From Actinomadura atramentaria DSM 43919 (GTDB lineage: Bacteria; Actinomycetota; Actinomycetes; Streptosporangiales; Streptosporangiaceae), in contig NZ_KB907218.1 of assembly GCF_000381885.1 (NCBI RefSeq), forward strand, positions 130,840 through 194,839: a stretch of DNA of 64,000 bases, written 5' to 3'. Made by a program: the position numbers and the translations under genes. Every line of letters starts with the position of its first letter. Positions within the stretch are counted from its first letter, which is position 1. Positions 41,645-48,650 of this stretch are shown piece after piece. The notes under the pieces are model-generated. The model was not told where the DNA came from. It was given only the letters and a program-made list of their open reading frames with translations, and searched no databases.

Positions 41645-42508
41645 CTACTTCAGCAAACGGGACATGCGGCGGTCGGCCAACGGCTTTCCGCCGGTCTGGC
41701 AGGTGGGGCAGTACTGGAGGGACGAGTCCGCGAAGGACACCTCGCGGATCACGTCGCCGCAGACCGGGCACTTCTCGCCGGTGCGGCCGTGGACGCGCAG
41801 GCCGGACTTCTTCTCGCTCTTGAGGTCGCGCGCGGCGACGCCCTCGGCGCGGGCGACGGCGGCGCGCAGCGTCGAGCCGATCGCGGCGTGCAGCCGCTCG
41901 ACCTCGTCCTCGGTCAGTGAGGCGGCGATCTTGAACGGCGACATGCGGGCGGCGTGCAGCACCTCGTCGGAGTAGGCTTTCCCGATCCCGGCGATGATCT
42001 TCTGGTCCCGCAGGACGCCCTTGACCTGCGTGCGGCGGCCCGCGAGGATCGCGCCGAGCGCGGCCGGGGTGAACGCGTCGTCCAGCGGGTCGGGGCCGAG
42101 CGAGGCGACGCCCGGGACGTCCGCCGGGTCGCGGACGAGGTACACCGCGAGGCCCTTCTTCGTCCCGGCCTCGGTCAGGTCGAACCCGGACCCGTCGGCC
42201 AGGTGGACGCGGACGGCGAGCGGGTTGCGCCCGCCCGGCCGCACCGGCCGCTCGGGCAGCTCGTCGCGCCAGCGCAGCCAGCCCGCCCGCGCCAGGTGGA
42301 CGACGAGGTGCAGCCCGTCCACGTCGAGGTCGAGGAACTTGCCGTGCCGGGCGACGCCGGTGACGGTCAGCCCGCCGAGCGCCGTGATCGGCGGATCGTA
42401 GGTCTTGAGCGCGGAGATCGCGACGACCTCGACGCGCGCGACGGTGCGGCCGACCGCGTGTTCCCGCAGGAAACCGGCCAGCGACTCGACCTCGGGCAGC
42501 TCGGGCAT
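41645..42508 (-). CDS. Fpg/Nei family DNA glycosylase-lyase
   Basis: A 287-residue base-excision repair enzyme. After loss of Met1 the N-terminus is PELPEVE, with Pro as the catalytic nucleophile and Glu3. Internal motifs: GVARHGKFLDLDVDGLHLVV with the conserved lysine, QKIIAGIGKAYSDEVLHAAR (H2TH motif), and a C-terminal zinc finger CPVCGDVIREVSFADSSLQY ending in CPTC. It removes oxidised purines or pyrimidines and cuts the abasic strand. The start at ATG 42508 is fixed by the PELPEVE end; the frame extends further upstream only by chance. Its upstream region contains a cluster of DnaA boxes. Confidence 0.94.
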   Translation of the reverse strand: MPELPEVESLAGFLREHAVGRTVARVEVVAISALKTYDPPITALGGLTVTGVARHGKFLDLDVDGLHLVVHLARAGWLRWRDELPERPVRPGGRNPLAVRVHLADGSGFDLTEAGTKKGLAVYLVRDPADVPGVASLGPDPLDDAFTPAALGAILAGRRTQVKGVLRDQKIIAGIGKAYSDEVLHAARMSPFKIAASLTEDEVERLHAAIGSTLRAAVARAEGVAARDLKSEKKSGLRVHGRTGEKCPVCGDVIREVSFADSSLQYCPTCQTGGKPLADRRMSRLLK

Positions 42509-42522
42509 GCCTCCAGTATCAG

Positions 42523-42673
42523 TGATCCACAAGCCTGTGGACACCTGTGGACGGAGTTGTGGATAACTCGGGGGTCGCGCATGGGGACCGGGGCCGTATC
42601 CCCTTAACCTCGACAAAGCCTGACAAAGCCCCAGAGTCCCGCGTCCGCCACTCCGCACCCGACCTGTGGATAA
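42523..42673. other. cluster of DnaA boxes
   Basis: Five box-like 9-mers in 151 bp: TGATCCACA (42523), TGTGGACAC (42536), TGTGGACGG (42546), TGTGGATAA (42558) and TGTGGATAA (42665). The last two are exact complements of the consensus TTATCCACA. The middle three are 10 and 12 bp apart, i.e. on one face of the helix. A direct repeat GACAAAGCC x2 lies at 42612-42629. The cluster is between the fpg-like gene and copZ, which are divergent. Confidence 0.7.
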
Positions 42674-42708
42674 CCCGGACCGCCGCGAACATGACCGGGG
42701 TCACGAAA

Positions 42709-42730
42709 TAACCCCTAGGGGGTAGGGGTT
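42709..42730 (+). promoter_or_regulatory. CsoR-type copper operator, upstream site
   Basis: The TAACCCCTAGGGGGTAGGGG core has the G/C-run-TAG-G/C-run dyad bound by copper-sensing CsoR repressors. It lies about 60 bp before the second copy. Confidence 0.75.
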
Positions 42731-42770
42731 GTCGCTCACGTCCGGTTGTGCCACGATGAGGCGCACGACA

Positions 42771-42785
42771 TACCCCCTAGGGGTA
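42771..42785 (+). promoter_or_regulatory. CsoR-type copper operator, copZ-proximal site
   Basis: TACCCCCTAGGGGTA, a near-perfect dyad of the CsoR type ending 17 bases before ATG 42803. Binding here would cover the promoter or start site. No csoR gene lies in the window. Confidence 0.8.
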
Positions 42786-42802
42786 AATGAGAAGGAGTGG
42801 AC

Positions 42803-43009
42803 ATGACCGCCGCCACCTACACCGTCACCGGCATGACCTGCGGGCACTGCGTGAACTCCGTCAAGGAGGAGGTCGGGCAGGTGCCCGGCGTCACCGGCGT
42901 CGAGGTCGAGCTGTCGACCGGCGCCGTCACCGTCACCAGCGACGCGCCCCTCGACGACGCCCAGGTCCGGGCCGCCGTCGAGGAGGCCGGATACGAACTG
43001 AAGGCGTGA
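42803..43009 (+). CDS. copZ: copper chaperone CopZ-like (HMA domain)
   Basis: A 68-residue heavy-metal-associated domain with the metal site GMTCGHCVNSV (Met-x-Cys-x-x-Cys) and the ferredoxin-like fold ending in AGYELKA. It should carry Cu(I) to the P-type ATPase encoded two genes downstream. ATG 42803 lies 5 bases after GGAG (42794-42797); GTG 42797 overlaps that site and is rejected. Two CsoR-type operators precede it, so expression is expected to rise with copper. It is the first gene of a copZ - copper-binding protein - copA operon with gaps of 7 and 23 bp. Confidence 0.93.
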   Translation: MTAATYTVTGMTCGHCVNSVKEEVGQVPGVTGVEVELSTGAVTVTSDAPLDDAQVRAAVEEAGYELKA

Positions 43010-43016
43010 GCGTGCC

Positions 43017-43895
43017 ATGAACACCGCGACCAGGCTCGGCGCCTACGGGACCGGGCTGGCCGCCGTCTTCGCCGCGGCCCTCGGGATCGGCACGCTCGCC
43101 GGTCCCGTGGGCGCGACCGACGAGAAGGGCGGTCACATGAACACGATGAACCACGGCGCGCACGGGACGGCTCCCCGGCCGGGCGGGCTCGAGGCGTCGG
43201 CGGACGGCTACACCCTGGTCCCCGAGACGACGACGGTCCCCGCGGGCCGCCCGACCGAGTTCCGCTTCCGCGTGACCGGCCCGGACGGCGCGCCCGTCAC
43301 CCGGTACACGCCGCTGCACGGCAAGGAACTGCACCTCATCGCCGTGCGGCGCGACCTGTCGGACTACCGCCACCTGCATCCCGTCCGCGACGCGGCGGGC
43401 GTCTGGTCCGTCCCGCTGAACCTGCCGGACGCGGGCAGCTACCGGATCTTCACCGACGTCCAGCCCGCCGGGGCGCACGAGCAGGTCACGCTCGGCGCTG
43501 ATCTGGACGTCCCCGGCGACTACCGGCCGCACCCGCTCGGAAGCGACGAGCGCGTCGCGGAGGTCGACGGCTACCGCGTCACCCTGCGGGGCGACCTCGT
43601 CGCGGGCGCGGCGAGCCCGCTGACGCTGCACGTCGAGCGGGACGGGAAGCCCGTCACCGACCTCCAGCCCTACCTGGAGGCGTACGGCCACCTCGTCGCG
43701 ATCCGCCGCGGCGACCTCGCGTACCTGCACGTCCACCCGATGGGCGAGCCCGGCGACGGCACCACGGAGCCGGGCCCGGACATCTCGTTCCACGCGGAAG
43801 TGCCCGGACCGGGCGCCTACCGTCTGTTCCTGGACTTCCAGCACGACGGCAAGGTCCGCACCGCCGAGTTCACCGCCACCGCCGCCGACCACTGA
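43017..43895 (+). CDS. membrane-anchored/exported copper-operon protein, His/Met-rich N-terminus
   Basis: A 292-residue protein with an N-terminal hydrophobic segment (LGAYGTGLAAVFAAALGIGT) followed by KGGHMNTMNHGAHGT, a His/Met stretch suited to Cu(I)/Cu(II) binding. The external part is beta-rich and contains HLHPVRDAAGVWSVPLNLPD and LAYLHVHPMGEP, recurrent His pairs in two Ig-like domains. Similar proteins sit between copZ and copA in other actinobacteria and are thought to be periplasmic copper handlers; the exact role is not established. The ATG at 43017 is 7 bp after the copZ stop. Confidence 0.82.
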   Translation: MNTATRLGAYGTGLAAVFAAALGIGTLAGPVGATDEKGGHMNTMNHGAHGTAPRPGGLEASADGYTLVPETTTVPAGRPTEFRFRVTGPDGAPVTRYTPLHGKELHLIAVRRDLSDYRHLHPVRDAAGVWSVPLNLPDAGSYRIFTDVQPAGAHEQVTLGADLDVPGDYRPHPLGSDERVAEVDGYRVTLRGDLVAGAASPLTLHVERDGKPVTDLQPYLEAYGHLVAIRRGDLAYLHVHPMGEPGDGTTEPGPDISFHAEVPGPGAYRLFLDFQHDGKVRTAEFTATAADH

Positions 43896-43918
43896 CACGG
43901 ACCGAGAGGAGCACCACG

Positions 43919-46219
43919 ATGTCTGCCGACACCGCGCCGGACAGCAGGATCGAGCTGTCCATCGGCGGCATGACCTGCGCGTCCTGCGCGGCCCGTGTCG
44001 AGAAGCGGCTGAACAAGATCGACGGCGTGACGGCGACCGTCAACTACGCCACGGAGAAGGCCCGGGTCGAATACCCCGCGGGGGTCACCCTGGACGACCT
44101 GATCGCGACGGTCGAGAAGGCCGGCTACACCGCCGAGCCGCCGCCCCCGCCCGAGCCCGAGGGCGCGCCGGCCGCGCCCGCGCCGGACGAGCTGGCCCCG
44201 CTGCGGAACCGCCTCGTCACCGCCGTCGTCCTGGCCGTCCCCGTCATCGCGATGGCGATGGTCCCGGCGCTGCAGTTCACGAACTGGCAGTGGCTGTCGC
44301 TGACGCTGGCGGCCCCGGTCGTCGTGTACGGCGGCTGGCCGTTCCACCGCGCCGCGTGGACGAACCTGCGGCACGGCGCGGCGACGATGGACACGCTCGT
44401 GTCGGTCGGCACGCTCGCCGCGTTCGGCTGGTCGCTGTGGGCGCTGTTCCTCGGCGACGCGGGCGAGCCCGGGATGCGGCACGGGTTCGAGTTCACGATG
44501 ACGCGCTCGGACGGCTCGTCGAACATCTACCTGGAGGCGGCGGCGGGCGTCGTCGCGTTCATCCTCGCGGGCCGCTACTTCGAGGCGCGGTCCAAGCGGC
44601 GGGCGGGCTCGGCGCTGCGGGCGCTGCTGGAACTCGGCGCGAAGGACGTCGCGGTCGTGCGGAACGGCCGGGAGCAGCGCGTCCCGATCGACGCGCTGGC
44701 GGTCGGGGACGTGTTCGTCGTCCGCCCCGGCGAGAAGATCGCCACGGACGGCGTCGTCGCCGAGGGCTCGTCCGCCGTGGACGCGTCCCTGCTGACCGGC
44801 GAGTCGGTGCCCGCCGAGGTCGGGCCGGGCGACGCGGTCGCGGGCGCGACCGTCAACGCGGGCGGGCGGCTGCTGGTCCGCGCGACGCGCGTCGGCGCCG
44901 ACACCCAGCTCGCGCAGATGGCGCGGCTCGTGGAGGACGCGCAGAACGGCAAGGCGCGCGTCCAGCGGCTCGCGGACCGGATCTCCGGGGTGTTCGTCCC
45001 GGTCGTGATCGCGCTGGCCGTCGCGACGCTCGGGTTCTGGCTCGGGACGGGCGGGTCGGTCGCGGCCGCGTTCACCGCCGCCGTCGCCGTCCTGATCATC
45101 GCGTGCCCGTGCGCGCTGGGCCTGGCGACGCCGACCGCGCTGCTGGTCGGGACGGGCCGGGGCGCGCAGCTCGGCATCCTGATCAAGGGCCCGGAGGTGC
45201 TGGAGTCCACGCGCCGGATCGACACGGTCGTCCTCGACAAGACCGGCACGGTCACGACCGGCACGATGGCGCTCATCGACGTCGTCCCGGCCGAGGGCGT
45301 GGACGCCGACGAGGCCCTCCGCCTGGCGGGGGCGCTGGAGGACGCGTCCGAGCACCCGATCGCCCGCGCCGTCGCCCGCGCGGCGGCCGAGCGCACCGGC
45401 CCGCTCGCGCCCGTCGCGGACTTCCAGGCGATCGACGGCCTCGGCGTGCAGGGCGTCATCAACGGGCACGGCGTGATCGTCGGGCGGCCCGCGCTGCTCG
45501 CGGAGTGGTCGCAGCACCTGCCGCCCGAGCTGGAACGCGCCATGACCGCGGCGCGCGCGGCGGGGCGGACGGCCGTCGCGGTCGGCTGGGACGGCGCGGC
45601 CCGCGCGATCCTGACCGTCGCCGACCAGGTCAAGCCCACCTCGGCGGAGGCCGTCGCGCGGCTGCGCGCCCTCGGCCTGCGGCCGGTCCTGCTCACCGGC
45701 GACAACGAGGCCGTGGCGCGGGCCGTCGCGGCGGAGGTCGGCATCGAGGAGGTCATCGCGGACGTCCTCCCGCAGGAGAAGGCGGACGTCGTCGCACGCC
45801 TCCAGGCGGAGGGCCGCACGGTCGCGATGGTCGGCGACGGCGTGAACGACGCCGCCGCGCTCGCCCGCGCCGACCTGGGGCTGGCGATGGGCACCGGCAC
45901 GGACGCGGCGATCGAGGCGTCCGACCTGACGCTCGTCCGCGGCGACCTGCGGGCGGCGGCCGACGCGATCCGGCTGTCCCGCCGCACGCTCGGGACGATC
46001 AAGGGGAACCTGTTCTGGGCGTTCGCCTACAACGTCGCGGCGCTGCCGCTGGCGGCGACGGGCCTGCTCACGCCGATGATCGCGGGCGCGGCGATGGCGT
46101 TCTCGTCGGTGTTCGTGGTGTCCAACAGCCTGCGGCTGCGCCGGTTCGCGCCGCTGGCCGACGGCCCCGGTGCGGCCGCCCCGGCCCGCGCGCCGGAGCG
46201 GGAGCCCGCCGCCCGCTGA
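43919..46219 (+). CDS. copA: copper-translocating P1B-type ATPase
   Basis: Pumps Cu(I) out of the cytoplasm. The 766-residue protein begins with one HMA domain (GMTCASCAARVEKRLNKIDG; Cys20, Cys23). Eight membrane helices follow, with the metal-path motif IACPCALGLATPTALL in helix 6. Catalytic parts: GESVPAEVGPGD region (TGES), DKTGTVTTGTMALI with the phosphorylated Asp, SEHPIARAVARA (the HP motif that binds adenine), and MVGDGVNDAAALARADLGLA. The NxxxxxxYN and MxxSS motifs of P1B-1 pumps appear as FAYNVAALPLAA and AMAFSSVFVVSNSLRL. GAGAGGAGC precedes ATG 43919. A strong hairpin ends the operon. Confidence 0.96.
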   Translation: MSADTAPDSRIELSIGGMTCASCAARVEKRLNKIDGVTATVNYATEKARVEYPAGVTLDDLIATVEKAGYTAEPPPPPEPEGAPAAPAPDELAPLRNRLVTAVVLAVPVIAMAMVPALQFTNWQWLSLTLAAPVVVYGGWPFHRAAWTNLRHGAATMDTLVSVGTLAAFGWSLWALFLGDAGEPGMRHGFEFTMTRSDGSSNIYLEAAAGVVAFILAGRYFEARSKRRAGSALRALLELGAKDVAVVRNGREQRVPIDALAVGDVFVVRPGEKIATDGVVAEGSSAVDASLLTGESVPAEVGPGDAVAGATVNAGGRLLVRATRVGADTQLAQMARLVEDAQNGKARVQRLADRISGVFVPVVIALAVATLGFWLGTGGSVAAAFTAAVAVLIIACPCALGLATPTALLVGTGRGAQLGILIKGPEVLESTRRIDTVVLDKTGTVTTGTMALIDVVPAEGVDADEALRLAGALEDASEHPIARAVARAAAERTGPLAPVADFQAIDGLGVQGVINGHGVIVGRPALLAEWSQHLPPELERAMTAARAAGRTAVAVGWDGAARAILTVADQVKPTSAEAVARLRALGLRPVLLTGDNEAVARAVAAEVGIEEVIADVLPQEKADVVARLQAEGRTVAMVGDGVNDAAALARADLGLAMGTGTDAAIEASDLTLVRGDLRAAADAIRLSRRTLGTIKGNLFWAFAYNVAALPLAATGLLTPMIAGAAMAFSSVFVVSNSLRLRRFAPLADGPGAAAPARAPEREPAAR

Positions 46220-46229
46220 CCGCGGCGAC

Positions 46230-46254
46230 GGCCGGACCCGCGCCGGGTCCGGCC
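46230..46254 (+). terminator. hairpin terminator after copA
   Basis: GGCCGGACCC at 46230-46239 pairs with GGGTCCGGCC at 46245-46254 around a 5-base loop, ten bases past the copA stop and just before the end of the opposite gene. Confidence 0.65.
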
Positions 46255-46261
46255 GCCCGCG

Positions 46262-46504
46262 TCAGCGGGGCCGCGGGATCGGCGTGTCCGGCGGCAGGGC
46301 CCGCACCTGCACGCTCCCGCAGCCGGGGCAGGTCGGCTCGACCCACGGCGGCTGGCTCGCGACGCCGTCGAGGCTCCAGGAGACGTGCGAGCCGCCGGTC
46401 CCCTCGACCCGGCGCGCCTCGAACTCGCGGTCCCAGCCGCGCCGACACGCGACGCAGTGGAACCGCCAGATCTCCGTACTGACGTTGACATCCCGAATGG
46501 ACAT
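46262..46504 (-). CDS. small zinc-ribbon protein
   Basis: An 80-residue protein MSIRDVNVSTEIWRFHCVAC with two CxxC pairs, HCVACRRGW and PTCPGCGSVQVRAL, that would bind one zinc. Between them is a short beta region (DGVASQPPWVEP). There is no signal peptide. Such proteins are common in actinobacteria and unnamed. ATG 46504 is chosen, with GACGGG 6 bases upstream; ATG 46510 is also possible and adds two residues. It ends convergent with copA across the hairpin. Confidence 0.68.
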   Translation of the reverse strand: MSIRDVNVSTEIWRFHCVACRRGWDREFEARRVEGTGGSHVSWSLDGVASQPPWVEPTCPGCGSVQVRALPPDTPIPRPR

Positions 46505-46573
46505 GAGCATCCCGTCTCGGACGAACGAACCCGGCGACGACCGGCGGAACCGGCGGCTCCGCCGCGGGACGCT

Positions 46574-46948
46574 CTAGATACGGGACACCCGCAGCGCGAT
46601 GAGCAGCCGCGCGCCGGGCGCGCGGTCGCCGCGCAGGGCGGCGTGGTCCAGCGCGAGCGCGGGATGGGTGCCGAGGCCCGCGACGAGGCGGCGGGCGGCG
46701 GCGGGATCGTCGAGGAGGCCGAGCGGCAGGACCGCGCGGCGCGCGAGTTCGAGGACGGGCGGGCGCTCGCGGCGGCGCGCGTCCTCGGCGTCCTCGCGGG
46801 CGATCGGCGCGACGGCGACGGCCGGGTCGCCGGACGGGCCGAGCTCCGGGACGGGCGGCGCGCCGGGCAGCGCCAGCAGGACCGCGACGAGCAGCGCGCA
46901 CCACACCGCGAGGCGGCGACGGTGGACGGGGCTCGGGCGGGCGCGCAC
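46574..46948 (-). CDS. hypothetical exported or anchored small protein
   Basis: A 124-residue protein with a basic N-terminus and one hydrophobic helix (LAVWCALLVAVLLALPGAPP) followed by a Pro/Ala/Arg-rich external part (LELARRAVLPLGLLDDPAAA, RRLVAGLGTHPALALDHAAL). I see no known domain. A real gene is supported by TAGGTT ending 6 bases before GTG 46948 (leaderless pattern) and by the membrane helix; the antisense frame is less protein-like. No operon partner. Function unknown. Confidence 0.55.
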   Translation of the reverse strand: MRARPSPVHRRRLAVWCALLVAVLLALPGAPPVPELGPSGDPAVAVAPIAREDAEDARRRERPPVLELARRAVLPLGLLDDPAAARRLVAGLGTHPALALDHAALRGDRAPGARLLIALRVSRI

Positions 46949-46954
46949 GGAAGG

Positions 46955-46960
46955 AACCTA
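46955..46960 (-). promoter_or_regulatory. -10 element of a leaderless promoter (46948 gene)
   Basis: On the minus strand TAGGTT ends 6 bases before the GTG at 46948. Confidence 0.4.
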
Positions 46961-47028
46961 CCTCACGCAGCGTCGCCGAATACTGACGATGCGTGAGCAA
47001 GACCCTGACCCCGCGCCGGGCGGCGGCG

Positions 47029-47637
47029 TCAGACCGGGACGTCCCAGAACACCAGCTCGTGCCGCATGCCCTCCAGGAAGAACCGCTCGGCGCGCGCCGG
47101 GTCGGGCGCGGCCTCGTCGATCATCCGCCCGACGCGGCGGGCGAGGGCGGCGAACGCCGGGTCGGCGTAGGTGTCCACCCAGCGGCGCAGCCGGGGTTCG
47201 GCGGGCGGGTCGGCGGCCAGGTGCGCGCCGAGCGTCGAGTAGCCCCACATGCAGGGGTAGAGGGCGGCGAGGCCGTCGCCGTAGTCGGCGGCGCTCTCCA
47301 GCAGGAACGCGGTGTACGCGGCGCAGGCGGGGCCCTTGCGCGCGCCGTCGAGGTCCGCGCCGAACTCGGCGGACAGGGCGCGGTGCAGGTCCAGTTCGTC
47401 GTGGTACGTGGCGTGCGCGAGGTCCACGAGGTCGCCGAGGTGCGCGGCGGGGGCCTGCCAGGCGAGGCGGGAGAAGACCCGGACGTAGTCGTGCAGGAAG
47501 AGCCAGTCCTGTTCGAGCCAGGCGCGGAACACGGCGTCGTCCAGGTCGCCGCGCGCGATGCCCGCCACTGTGGGGTGGCGGAGCTGGTCGAGGACGAGGG
47601 GGCGGCCGAGGTCTTCGAGGCGGGCGGCGAGGCTCAT
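47029..47637 (-). CDS. tenA: TenA-family thiaminase II / aminopyrimidine hydrolase
   Basis: A 202-residue all-helical protein of the TenA family, which salvages thiamine breakdown products by hydrolysing aminopyrimidines to HMP. Hallmarks: FRAWLEQDWLFLHDYVRVFS, HATYHDELDLHRALSAEFG, ALYPCMWGYSTLG (the P-C-x-W-x-Y motif with the active-site Cys) and EGMRHELVFWD near the end with the conserved Glu. There is no TPP aptamer in front of this gene, unlike cytX 9.4 kb upstream, but both would feed HMP into thiamine synthesis. ATG 47637 has GGGAAG upstream. Confidence 0.85.
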   Translation of the reverse strand: MSLAARLEDLGRPLVLDQLRHPTVAGIARGDLDDAVFRAWLEQDWLFLHDYVRVFSRLAWQAPAAHLGDLVDLAHATYHDELDLHRALSAEFGADLDGARKGPACAAYTAFLLESAADYGDGLAALYPCMWGYSTLGAHLAADPPAEPRLRRWVDTYADPAFAALARRVGRMIDEAAPDPARAERFFLEGMRHELVFWDVPV

Positions 47638-48018
47638 GCGGCCGATCTTCCCATCTCATGCGAAACGGACCCCGTCCGGGACGAGCCCGGACGAGGTCCG
47701 CGGTGGTCGATGCGCCGGGTCGCCTCTCGGCGAAAAGCTCAACGCGGCTCCAGACCGAACGGTATTCCGCGAAGGCGGTAGGTGAGGCCCGGGGACACCG
47801 AACGCATCGACCATCAGTTGTAACAGCCCCGCGCCCCCGTATTGTTCCCCGACACGGACCCCCACCACGGATGCCCGGCGGCGGGACGGGCGGTCCGCCC
47901 CCTCTGGCGTGGAACGTGCCACAGCGCATAGCGTGCAGCAGGTGCCCGAACAGTCCCGTTCGTCCCCCGCGCAGCGGACACGGGCCCACGACCGCCCACC
48001 CCCGGGAGAGGATCACCG
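47638..48018. other. 381-bp divergent intergenic region
   Basis: Between tenA (minus) and the lipoprotein gene (plus). It is lower in GC and carries no convincing ORF. I searched both strands for the TPP aptamer blocks and found none. GGGAGAGGATC at the right end is the ribosome site of the lipoprotein gene. Confidence 0.5.
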
Positions 48019-48474
48019 ATGAGAATCGAACGCGGCCGGCTCGCCGCGCTCGCGCTGGTTCCGGCGCTCGCGCTCGCACTCACCGCCTGCGGAGGCGGCG
48101 ATGACGACGACGGCAACCCGTCTGCCGGGGCCTCGCTGGCCCCGACGTCCGGCGCGCCCGCGCCCGGGGCGTCGGGCGGCTCGCCGGGCGCGCCCGGCTC
48201 CGGGACGTCCGGCGCGCCCGGCACGCAGAACGGCCAGAACCCCGGCGGGACGAACGGGAACGGCTCGGGCGGCTCGGGCTCCGGCGGATCGGGCAACGGC
48301 AACGCGCCCCGCTCCGGCCCGACGCCCAAGGCCATGCTCGACTTCATGAACTGCATGCACGGGCACGGTTTCAACATCGAGCCGGGCAAGCCGATCCCCA
48401 AGAACATCGACCAGAACAAGTTCAAGGCGGCGACGCTGGACTGCGTGAAGTACCTGCGCAGCCCGAACGGCTAG
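48019..48474 (+). CDS. lipoprotein with Gly/Pro/Ser linker and C-terminal CMxxHG domain
   Basis: A 151-residue exported lipoprotein. MRIERGRLAALALVPALALA ends in the lipobox LTAC (Cys24). Residues 25-100 are a flexible Gly/Ser/Pro/Asn linker (GGSGSGGSGNGNAPRSG). The C-terminal 45 residues hold LDFMNCMHGHGFNIEPGKPI and LDCVKYLRS, the pattern CMxxHG...C seen in many small actinobacterial lipoproteins, where the cysteines may bind a metal or form a disulfide. Function unknown. GGGAGAGG precedes ATG 48019. Confidence 0.8.
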   Translation: MRIERGRLAALALVPALALALTACGGGDDDDGNPSAGASLAPTSGAPAPGASGGSPGAPGSGTSGAPGTQNGQNPGGTNGNGSGGSGSGGSGNGNAPRSGPTPKAMLDFMNCMHGHGFNIEPGKPIPKNIDQNKFKAATLDCVKYLRSPNG

Positions 48475-48526
48475 CCGGGAGCGGCCGCGGCATGGCGCCT
48501 CATGCCGCGCCCGGGTCCGGCCGCGC

Positions 48527-48564
48527 TTGACCTCAAGATTAGTCGAGGTCGCAGGGTGGGGTCA
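48527..48564 (+). promoter_or_regulatory. SoxR/MerR-type promoter of the DHA2 exporter unit
   Basis: TTGACC (-35, 48527-48532) and CAGGGT (-10, 48552-48557) are 19 bp apart, the long spacing that MerR-family activators need. The dyad CCTCAAGATTAGTCGAGG at 48531-48548 differs in one base from a perfect CCTCAA-N6-TTGAGG. The same promoter, without gaps, precedes the patatin gene at 54961. Confidence 0.65.
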
Positions 48565-48611
48565 CCGGGGTCCGATCGACGGACCCCGACGACACCGTCA
48601 GGAGCGCGGAC

Positions 48612-48650
48612 ATGCCCAACCCCTCGACGCGCCGGGCGTGCGCGCCATGA
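48612..48650 (+). CDS. 12-residue leader ORF coupled to the DHA2 exporter
   Basis: ATG 48612 lies 7 bases after AGGAG (48600-48604) and encodes MPNPSTRRACAP, ending at a TGA that overlaps the exporter start as ATGA (48647-48650). The exporter itself has no ribosome site, so its translation probably depends on ribosomes ending this leader. Leader peptides of this kind control several drug-resistance genes; here that is an inference from layout alone. Confidence 0.5.
   Translation: MPNPSTRRACAP

Noticed and set aside
47638..48018. second TPP riboswitch before tenA
   Set aside because: No CTGAGA or AATGCC...GTAGGGA blocks are present.
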